Shown here: positions 49,801-61,800 of the stretch, one piece after another
Numbering within the stretch: position 1 is the stretch's first letter
Layout: every line of letters begins with the position of its first letter
Assembly (NCBI RefSeq): GCF_051622035.1
Contig: NC_135356.1
Coordinates: 6,732,579 to 6,796,578 of the forward strand
Reading direction: 5' to 3'
Origin: Arctopsyche grandis
Taxonomy: Eukaryota > Arthropoda > Insecta > Trichoptera > Hydropsychidae
Length of the DNA stretch: 64,000 bases
The notes under the pieces: generated by a model
What the model saw: the letters and a program-made list of their open reading frames with translations, nothing else
Database searches by the model: none
Told to the model about the DNA's origin: nothing
Translations under genes and position numbers: made by a program

Positions 49801-52800
49801 TGTATACGAATACTCACCCTTCTTTGGAACTCAATTCATCAGGTAATTGATTATAATCAGGCACACCGCCGATGTACAAAGGCTGTTCCAAATCCAAGCC
49901 GTTAGACTTACCCGGAGACTTGGTGGTGAACGGTCCCTTACCGTCGACATACAAGAATCCTGTAAAAGGATTAAATTGAATCATAATACGAAACACTTTG
50001 TGTGTGTGTGAAATTTCATGAATTACAAACACTCACCATCTTTTTCGTTGCGGCTTATCTTCAAATTGTGCCACTCATTCATAGACAATGCTTGATCCCC
50101 GCTGATAGAAGCCACGCCTGATCCGAGAGAATATTTGAACTCGGGTATGCCGTTGACGAGCGCCAGAGATACATAATCACCGCTGTCGCGGCCAGATTTT
50201 TGAGAATTGTACAATATTATTCCATTTTGACCTGAAACATTAAATTTCACCTTATATATGTGAAAATCATTCGGAAGGCGACAAGAATCAATCGAGATAA
50301 ACTTCAAAACATCAAGTCTGTTAGAAAATTTAACAAATCACCAGCTCAATATATGGAAAAAACAATCAGATAAGAACCCAAACTTCGTCACACGACCAAA
50401 TCGTTTGTGAACTAAGAAGAGGTTAGTAAAAAAGCAAATCTACTCTAAATTCTCACTCAAATTTAAATTATTAATTGATCTATAAGTTTATAAATATATG
50501 AGTTAGTATATTTGAAAGCGGCAGAAGTCCAATTTTCAGTTCCAAAAACAGTATTTCTGTTTGACTTGATTCACCAATTGTTATCATTTCTTTTAATTCG
50601 ATATGTCCAGAATCTCGGAAAAGCAGATTAAACGTAGTACAGGCCACCAGTATTATTAAATAACGGTTAAACGCAAAACATTACATTTAATGTTTTTCGA
50701 AATATTTCTCGAAATGAAGAAAAGTGGACTTATGTCACTTACATTCAATTATAACGGATCATATACATATTAAATATATATAAATAACTAGTGTTGTGCC
50801 CGTTAAAATTTCAACGGGTGGTTTCGGAAACAAATTGATACATGATTTAAAATAAAATTACTATACGAATAGTAATAATTAATTGGAGTCTGAATTGAAA
50901 CAGAAATCGGGAATCGGAACTGAAACGGGGATCGGGGATCGGAATTGAAGCAGGAATTGGAAATCGGAACTGAAACAGGAATCGGGAATCGGGATTGAAA
51001 CATGAATCTGGATCCGGAACTGAAACAGGAATGCAGATCCGTAACTGAAAAAGGAATCCGGATCTGGAACTGATAAAGGAATCGAAATTGATATTGTCGT
51101 CTCAGAAACTTTGATTTGTTCAATAATGTCACGGATTCTACGAACCAAAACATACATACATACAAAGTTTCCTTCGAAATTATATATTAGATTTAATAAT
51201 TTATAGAAATATTAATAAAATTTATATAATATTTTATATTCATTTAAAATTATTTACTATTTACACGGCCTCAAGATTAGTTCCTACATCTAATAAATAA
51301 AAAATGAAAATTCTGCAGCTATGAAAAAAAACCAGTACACAAAACTTCAACAATGACAGTTTCCAAAAATCCAAAATTCTGTTCAAAGAATTTCTAGAAA
51401 CATTTTGAAACCTGAATGATAGTAATACATATGTACATACATATATGGATATATTTCAGGAATTTAAACCAATACTAATATTGAAAGTGAATTACCGAGA
51501 GGTTTCACGGCAATTTCAATGTCGAACGATATGTAGGCGTCGTTGATGGTTTTCATGGCAACGAAACTGTCCTTGGCGAATTGCGGTACGATATGTGTAA
51601 CCTTCAAGATGATCCTTCTCTCCATGCTCTGCTGACCGTTGGTCACTTTGCAAGTGTACGGGCCGGCGTCACTCTCGCTGATGGACACCAATTGAAGCGT
51701 CGGCGATTTGACGGCCAGATTTTCCGGAAGCAGTGCGTAAGGTCGCTCCCATTGGAAGGTTACCGGAGCTGGTATGTCGGTTTTGCATGGCATTTGGACC
51801 ATGCTACCCAGAGGTGCCGAGAAAACCTCCGGAGCATCGCTCTGAACTTCCGAGTAAGGCGCCGACCGTCTTGTATCTGAAACCGATCGATATTGTTTAA
51901 ACCAGTCTAATGACTAAGCGTCTAAATCTGTATATCCTATACACACCAGATAGAACAATGAGGGTGAACTCGTCGTATTTGGCTGATCCGGTTCTGTCGC
52001 GGCCGTCGCATCGATAAGTACCAGCATCTCGCGGGGTCACTCTGTCGATTATCAAAGCGAGTCCACCGGGAATTCGCTAAAACACATTCACGTGCAGGAT
52101 ATTACTTTCATATATAACATACAGACAATTCGCTGGTATTATATAAAGTGATTGGATACTAACGCGTGTATTGACACGTTCCCGCGACGACTCTTTCCTC
52201 CATCTCAAGTCAAACTGTTCTCCGGTCGTTCGACAACTTACTTCTATAGGTTCGCCTTCCCTTACTGAAAGTCTCTGAGGTGATATTTCGACTGAATTTT
52301 GCACTAGTCCTGAAAAAATATTTCGCATGTGTATAACATTACTCTATCGGAGGGTTGCCGTCAAAAATCTTGAAATAATTGACGACAAATGTTAAATTTT
52401 ATTATGACTTCATATTAAATATCATGAAAATATATATATAAGACAATCGAACAAAATATTAATTGAATTTTAAGCACTCACGGACAACATAAATAATAGA
52501 TATTTACAAAATTAGTAAAAATAACACATCCAATAAAAAGATACAAATTATTAATACATGCAAAAACTGTACACAATTTGTTGATTCAGTTAGTATTTTG
52601 ACAAATCACATTAAGAATACATTCAAGTTAACATAATTCACACCAGTAGCGATTTTGTGCGCTTAAAAAGTGATGATGCAATGCGGTGCATGTCGATGCG
52701 AAGCATCTTGCTAACTGATGTCGTATTATGTTAAATTAAAATACACAAACGTTAACACAAATAAACACAATTGAGTATATGAACACTGAACAGATATGTT

Positions 52801-55800
52801 TTTATTATAAAATATATGTGAAACGTTCAGTTTATACAAATAAACAATATTATTATACGACATAATATATCCGAAGCTGTTTAATATACATATAAACATA
52901 TGTGTATGCAGTGCATAGCAAGCATACACATATGTGTATGCATATATTGCATTAAAAAAAGACAACTGTCTCAATAACTATAATCTTATTTCACTGTACC
53001 ATTTCGTTTGCCATAAAAATTATGCATCACATTCCTTAAATTATATAAATAGAGCTTACCCTTGAATTGAATCAGACCAATCTCTCTTGTCTCAAGTATA
53101 AACTGGGGTTCATGATATTTTTTAAGCGTTTATTTTTATTTGGCATGTGTCTGTGTGTGTGTGAAGATTTGATGTTTTTATTAAAATTCAAGAAAAACCA
53201 GACCCAAATTTTACCAAACATACCAGTCGGTTGTTGCGTACAATGTACATGTGTATCGGGCTCGGTCCGTAGAAGTTTCTCTATTTTTATCTCACAACCG
53301 TATTTGAGTGTGTAAGAGTAGGATATGTCTGTCAAAATGATAAGTAGAATCCTATTTACTACTTAAATTTTTTTCTGAATTAAACTTTATATTGTATATT
53401 TGATTGAAATTAACTTAACACGTTCAACCCGGCGTGTACCACATGTGGATAGTGATATAGCAGACTATAATTTTACGGTTCCACTTCATTGAGCACCCCA
53501 ACAATAAAATTCCCATAGAATTCTAAAGATTTAGGGACAACTCATTACATAAAGTGATTTAATGCCGTCACGCGTAATTGGTGCCAATACGCGTGACAGT
53601 GCCGCCACATGGGCAAATGTATGAAATCATGCGCCGGGTTCAATGTGTTAAGCGATAATACTAATTGAACTCAAATTGATTTTTTTTTTATTTATTTAAA
53701 TTGTGTATTAAAATGTTCTGACTCTTTAATTGTGCAATTTAGTGTAGAGATCTTCGTCGAAGCTTGGCCCAATATTCAGAATAAGGTTGAATAAAAACAC
53801 AAACAAATAATAAGATACAAACACTAGGTACATGTAACATTGAACACAAGACACGAACATAAAAGTAAAACTTGTGAAACATTTTGAATGTGTTTTATTT
53901 TGTTTTTTTTTTTTTTCGTATAAATGTATTGAAAATGTGTGAATGTGGTATTTTTGGTTTGTACATGTATTTTTGTTGTTGATAAATTAGACATAGATGA
54001 GATATTTAGACGATCACTTTCGACGCCACAGTCTATACTACTTCCATGTTTAATATGGTGGTGTAATACCGTGGATGCTTTCACTATTGGAACAAGTTTC
54101 GTCAGAATGGTCATCGCAATCAGGATAGCCGTCACACAGTACGTAGTATGGAATGCAAGTTTTACTGAGTGTGCACTGGAACTCGTCATTTTTACAGATT
54201 TCGCCTTGTAAATGCCAAATTTTATATTCAAATTAAAAAATCAAAATAACAAATAAATAAAAGACCTTTTCGTCTACAATGTCTTGTCTCTTTTTTTTAT
54301 ATATAGATAGTATACTTAAATTAACAACAAGGACTAAAGTATTCATCATTGCTCAAGACAGCACATAGTATTTTATTTGTAATATACACAAAATAAACTA
54401 TGTATGATATTAGAATTATTAAACTATTATTATATATACAAGTTGTGTTTTTGTTACTTAAGAAAGAAATATTTCATTTGATGGGAATTTAAATTTGAAA
54501 TATCATTTAAAATAAATTACAACTTTCATATGCTAAATTCTATATGTAAATATTTAATATTATTAATTATTTAAAATTGAATGTACGACGAGGGATGAGT
54601 TATCACTTGACGACACACAAGTAGTATCACCATCAGAAAGCAAATATTAACCTGGAAATAATACAAACGAAATATTATTAATTCATCGTTCGGCAAATTA
54701 AAACTTTCCCGAATCTCCCCAGCATTGCATGCACCTCCTGAAAATGATTTGCATTATGAGTTTTGTTTCTTGTCCTATTGCATGATTCCCAAGGCGTTAT
54801 ATTGCTTTCTAATGGTGAAAGTGTCATCATAGTATATTGTATGTATACATTGAAAATAATATAATGGCCATGTTCAGTGTTGCATCCACAGAGTTTATCG
54901 GGAAGAAAGTTTCACCTGGTTCAGTCAATCAATTGAATTATTTTAATATGGTATTTATCAAATCGCGATTTATTAAGAGGAAGTAAAATAATAAAAATAA
55001 AAATTTCCAAGGAATAACCGAGTTAATAAAACCTCACAGAAGATAAAAGGGTAAGATATCACGAAACGAACCAACTTAACCTTACCTTGCCAAATTATGT
55101 ATGTAAATTACAACGACAGTACCAATGTAGTCGAAATTTTGGTGGTTATGATTAGTATTTCCCATCCCTGCTACAAACTCGTTGAATTCAACACTGGTTG
55201 ACGATTTCATTATGCTTAAAGAAATGAGATTGATTTGATCGAGAAATATTTTGATTTGATTTTTTTTTTATTATCCACTATCAACCACAATGAAGACAAT
55301 CAATCTTATTTCTTTCAGAATAATGTTTCAATTAATTTTTAAAATATTCAATATCAATTTTGATCAATCCTTCATAAATTATATCGCAATTAAAACGGCT
55401 ATTGAATATGTATGTTTCATTATTTTTACATGTATATAATTTTATTACTTTTTTATAAAGATTAGACAGTAGGCATCTTGAAAATGAACATTTTGCTGAG
55501 AAGTGAAACCGAATTACAAAGTATAACATTTTATCATAAATATTTTGGGCGAGCTCAATATTGTCAAAGCCATAGCTTGCCTTAGCATAATATCAAGACT
55601 TTATTAGATGGAAAATAGTTTGGTTCCAACAGGAAGGACTAAAACTGGATGAATGTGCACTGCATGAAAGTCCTTGCAAGTCATTTGAAGATGTTATCTG
55701 TTCTCCGCACTCGTTTGATCTACAACGGCGTGCGATTTCTTCCTGTGAAGTTATTTAAAGGAGGAAATATTTGTTCATCAAACTATCCAAAAGTTGAGGA

Positions 55801-58800
55801 ATAATATCTGAGCGAAAATTTAATGCATTTCAGAGATTATGGTATAGAAAGTTATGTACAATTTTCGCCAACATGCTGAGCTCACCCAAGTGATATTGTT
55901 TTCGAAAAATGACTTTGTGAATTGAATACAAAATGAGTCAAAATTTCATCTTATTCTTATATATTTGTAAGGAAAAGAAACATACATATTAGAATCAAAG
56001 TTGAAGGATGTTAATTGAGATAACAAACACACACACACATACATATTAAACACATTGTTATATATCAATATTTACAAATTTAAAAGATTATGTTAATTGA
56101 ATCGATTACGTGATCATGCATAATATATGTGTACATATGTGCGATAAATTACCCAGTGATTCAATTTCACTACGAACGTGTGTGAAAATATTAAAAGCGA
56201 GATGGTTATCGACCATAATTATGGTTAATGTTCTACAGATAAATTTGTAATTATTGCTCCCTCCTGCCAAACAATGTTTTCTTTTATTGTTTTACTGACC
56301 GGTGACGGTTAAATTAACGTAATCCGTTGTGGTGAGACCTCTTCCATTTTGGATGTGGCACTCGTAAAGGCCCGTGTCTTTCAACTGGACCCGTTCGAAC
56401 GTCAGTATTCTGCCACTGTGAATTTGGGCATTCCGCCCCACCGGACCACCGTTCTTTGTCCATCTAACACTATGTATTAAACCGTTGCCGTTTACACCAC
56501 AACACAGTGACACTCTTGAATTAACAGCTGCCCTTTGATCCCGGTTTATGCTAGCTTCATGCGTAGCCTCGCGCTCCTCTGGAGGGTCATGCCAAACGAT
56601 ATTGTAAAAATGCTCTTTCGATGACTGTCAATAGTCATCAACTTTTGATAGTCATGCTCAATCAATTCATGTTTGAAATATATAAAAATATGTAATAAAT
56701 AATAAATGGTATAAAATGTTCAAGCGATGTTCTTGAAAAAAGCGAAAAAATTCATACACAGCATGCGTGAATAAATGATGAAAATATTTTTGAAAAAAAA
56801 AATGTAAAACATGCATGTAATTTTTATGCATTAAATTTAAAAACAAGATCAAAACTCAAATCGCCATTTTTAAGAATAAAAATAATAAAATGGCTTCAAT
56901 GCCAAACTACAGTTACTTATCATAAAAGTAAACCAAACTTTTGTAGGAATTTTAAAAGTATATGTATGTATATGCAATATACATATTTATGCTATTCATT
57001 GTAACTAATTCAAGTTAGATTCATATATAAAATAATAGTCAGAATATTTAAATACTGTCCATATTTAAAAATATTGCTAAAAATACAAATTAAGACGTTA
57101 TAATTAATTTTTATTCCAAACCACATTTAACTTGGCAGTAGGAAGAAAAATGTCTCATTCCTATTTGTCAGCTAATATGTTCTGAACAAAAGGAATCGCG
57201 TATTTAAACTATATACATATTTTTTAATACAACTTTTTGTTCAATAGTAATCGAGTACTTACTTACTTACTGCCAAGTTGATTCATATGAAATTTAAGTA
57301 ATATCATATTTTTTTCAAGTGTTAATTCAAAATCAAAAAATAAAATTTCCAATACAGTTACAATTATGCAACCGTCATACAATTGAATTGTATATATGTA
57401 TGTATGAAATTAAAAAAAAAAAACAGCTACTATTTTCTAGATAAGATTTGGTTCACTATTACGTCAAACGTATTAGACTCGTAATAATGAGCAAGCTCAT
57501 AGTTCTGGTGTAATGTCAATGATTAAATACCATTCACGATGACTTCTGCGACGGCTTCGGCAAGGCCCGCCACGTTGGATGCTCTGCACATGTAAAAACC
57601 GGCATCTTTAACTTCAATTCCGTGGAAGACCAGAGAATTATTTCTCACTTCGACGCGGCTGAAATCAAACACGACGAACTTGAGCAACGATTCCGAAACA
57701 AAAGCTCGCAAAACTAAAAATCAAACAGTGGTAGTAGTACTCTGGGAATTCGCCCCTGCTCGGTGTCCAGTTTATCGTCATGGGTTCATCTCCGTAGGCC
57801 ACGCAGCGCAGGGTTGCGGTTTCACCAGGTCTGACGGTCTGTGTCGTCGGCTGCAACGTGATGCGAGGTGGACGTCTGATGCTCAAGTAAGTACGAGCTC
57901 GTGCAACCACAGCACCGTTGGGATATTGGCGAGCTACGCACTCGTAGTAGCCGCTGTCTTGTGCAGTCACCTGAAATCATGAGTAGTTTGGGATAAATAA
58001 AAAGTATCAATTTGCATATATGCACTTTAACATATACAGTAGAATCTCAATTATCCGGATTGTTAAAAACAAACACAAATTTTACTGCTTTGAAATGCAT
58101 AACATAAATATTCGAAAATAAGACGGAGAAATGTGTCGGTTGTCTTCAAAATTCAATACTCAAAGGACGTTTGTTTCTTGAAAATTTGATCGCGATTTTA
58201 ATATCTATTTTTAATATTACCAATATGGAAAAGAAAGCGGGTTGTATTATCATTAAAAGACAAATTAGATATAATAAATGCTTTAAAAAGCGGTGTCTTA
58301 GGACGTGTTTTTTTTTCAAATAAATATGGTGTTGGAACGTTAACGATCCTGATATAAAAAAACAAAGCGAAAAAATTATGAAGTTTACTGAATCTTTAAT
58401 GTCAGAAGCTGGAAGCCCAGAGTGTAAGGTTATGAAAAAAAAGGAAATAAAAAAGTCGAAGAGTGTATTTTTATATGGTAAAATCAAACACAGCCAATAT
58501 CAAGTCCATTAAACAGCAGCTTCAAAAAGAACAGCTAACTTTAAACAAAAATTCATAATTTAATTTCTTAATAAATAATAATTAAATATTGATCTTCATG
58601 TTATTATATATATGTAAATTTAGACAAATGAAACTTATTCATACTGAATGTACACGTCTTTCCCTGTCAATTGTGCTTTTTTTGATTATTTGGATTATTC
58701 ATTATCCGGACTACCTTCATCCCGAATTAGTCCGGATAATCGAGGTTCTACTGTATGCATATGATCATCTCGATGCGGTGCAAACGATCGAAAAGCGCCA

Positions 58801-61800
58801 GACAGACTGAACTACAGATTAACGACACGTGTACCTTATGCGTGCGCACTGCTCGCACTTACACTAAGCGAAATCTACCCGAAGTCCCGACATACCTACC
58901 CTGTATACGTTCTGTGCTTCTGATACTTTAGTTCCGAATTTTGCCTTATTAAACTCGCCAGAAAGATCTAACTCAATTTTAATAATTACCATTTTAATAA
59001 TTGCATCTGTGCACATCGAAAGGTTACTCGTCATCTGATGTGCAATCTATCATTCGTGAAGTCGAGAATTGCGTTTAAAGCAGCCACCCAGTTAATCTGT
59101 GGTTCAATCTGTTTGGCGCTTTTCGATCGTTTGCACCAAACCCGATCATCTACAGCCATAAGCCATCCACTGCTGGAAGAAGGCCTCTCCAACACGCTTG
59201 CACTCGTCTCTATTTTGCGCAATTCTCAACCATGTGACCCCACACATTTTCCTAATTTCATTTACATATCTTCCCTGCGGTCTTCTTTTTACCCTTTTGC
59301 ATTCTCTCCAGCACCATTCTAGTACTTCTTTTGTCCTTTCGTCCATTATTCTAGCCACGTAGCCCACCCATTACCATTTCGATCTATTCACTCTATCCAC
59401 TATATACATTACCATTGTCATACTTCTCACCTATGTATTCCGCTTCCTCTCCTTTCTCTTTATACCAAGCACACAGCGTTGCACACTTCTTTTAGTGCAT
59501 TGGACTTTATGTAGCATCTCGGCATTTAATGTCCAAGTTTCACATCCATACGTCATCACTGGCAAAACACATTGATCGAAGATCTTTTTCTTCAGGCAAA
59601 GTGGTATCATTCGTTCATCCAAAAAACAGCATTCGTTCATCCTAATTTCATACGTCTCTTTATTTCTAATTCTTTACCACCGGACATTTCTATCATTTGG
59701 CCTAAATATGTATATAGTTTAAAATACTTACATTGATCAAATACAAATTGCTGTTTTCCTCATAGCTATTTCGTGGCAGAGGTTTGTTATCTGGTCGAGA
59801 CCACACTAGCTCCAATTGTGCTAGTGATGTTCTTGCTCTACATCTGTAAACATTAAATTGAGATTTTAAATATATTTCTGTTAGTACCTTTCTAATTGAA
59901 AAATTATTAAAATTCATGGATTGCAATGAATATGAATATGTTTTCTATTTAAAAATCTAACTTAATAGTCATAAAAAGTAATAGGAAAGCTATTGATTTA
60001 AAGAACGTGTCGAATTTTTGTCAAATATATCATATTATCAATAGCTCTGATATGTATTATGTACATATATCTAATTCCATTTTTGCACAGTGAATGCATT
60101 CTAGAAAATTCTATGTACAAAGAAGTCATATAACTTTTTTTTGATAGCTCCATAGATAAAAATAGTGATATTCTTTTTTTCACTATTGTTTTGAATATGT
60201 TTTTACTTAATTTGTAATAAAATGCTCATATATTTTAACAGTTCCTCGTATGATTTTTGATAATGGATAATACATACAAACGTTGATAACGTAAGAAACA
60301 AATAGCGAAATAGAAGCGAATTATGTTTTGTTAAAATAATCTAAAACGTGTAATAAATATGTAATAATTTTTCTCACGTTAAATCAATAGGTGATCCTTC
60401 GTTGGCATAAATGGTGTTTTCGGGGCGATTAGGTTCATCTGGACGATAGTCTTCTTCATCGGGACGATACGGATCGTCGGGTCGGTAAGGATCTTCAGGA
60501 CGGTAAGGATCGTCGGGGCGGTACGGATCTTCAGGATTATATTGATCGTCTGGTCTGTAAGGGTCTAGGTTTTCTTCACTGCCAGCACCGCCGTCTTCAC
60601 CTATTATGACCATTCATACGAAATTAGCATCAGTGAAACAAACTGCAATACATATAGTATAGAAAAATCAGAATATTATATCACCTGCAGTATCACCTCG
60701 CTCTGGAATCGAATCTGGTATATCATTGTCTTTCAATGTGATCTGCACTCGCTCTTCGGTAGTTCCAGCATCGTTGCGACCGATGCATACGTAAGTTCCT
60801 TCGTCACTTTCTTCGAAGGACGAGAATGATAGGATTGAAACGCCATCTCGAGAGCTGGGGGTCATCTCACGTTCGTACGGGTGTACTGAAAAAAGTAAAA
60901 GTTGTAAATTTGAAACAATATTATTATATATATATGTATATTAACCCTTACTAGCAATGAAAACACTACTCACGCATAGTCCAATGCACTTCCGGCTCAG
61001 GATATCCCTTGGCACGACATTCAACAGTTAAGCTTTCACCGGCGCGAGCGCTCACGACAGTATCCGGACGAATGGTCAGTTGAGGTTCTGAATGGACAAC
61101 GATGGTAGCATTTGCAGAGCTTTGTCCAACAGCATTAGAAGCGACACAAGTGTATACACCTTCGTCGTTGATGGAAATGTCGGTCAAACTGAAAAACCGA
61201 AATGCAACATGATCATCACACTTAAACAGTGATTCTTAAGAGGGCTGAACACCAGCGCCTTGTCCATACAAAAGTATTACACTTCTCCCTTCCTCAATTA
61301 TGGCACTAGAGCAATTATTTTTTAATATGCTATGGATATCCACCATTGGCATGCATCTGTGCTTTTATTTTTTTGATTAGTTATTTTTTATAGGAGCTAG
61401 GAGGCGCCAAACATCTATAAAATCGCCTCTTTTTTACACCCACTAAAAGAGACCAGCGTGCTTATTTTACGGTCGATTTTAAAAAAAATATGCGCACAGT
61501 TGCATAGAAAATATCTTTCTTATACCGATGATGAAATTTTTTTAAAAATTGGTTCAGTTTCGGAGGAGAAAATTGGAGAATACGAAACCTCGATTTTGTC
61601 GATTTAAAATACTTATTATCTGGTCGAAGCGCAACTGTCGCATTCAATCAATATATATATTGATACATTCACTCAATATATATGTATATCGAAGAAAGGA
61701 ACGACAACAAAATTAAGGTTTCGGGTGTACAGCCCTCTTAAACTAATGTTCTGCGGAACTTTGGTTGCTATATATAAAGTGTTCTCACTATAAGATTATG

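Noticed and set aside
50803-51165. Phe/Gln/Ser-rich frames of 92 and 120 codons
   Set aside because: They read the GAATCGG minisatellite and have no start context, domain or conservation signal.
53824-54231. 135-codon minus-strand frame across the LDLa exon
   Set aside because: It is in the wrong frame; the cysteine-rich LDLa reading with matching splice phases is the coding one.
55640-55760. Extra Cys-containing trol exon (CRSNECGEQ-like frame)
   Set aside because: The frame is open, but no acceptor/donor pair gives the phase needed between Ig8 and LDLa, and the phase-matched frame has a stop.
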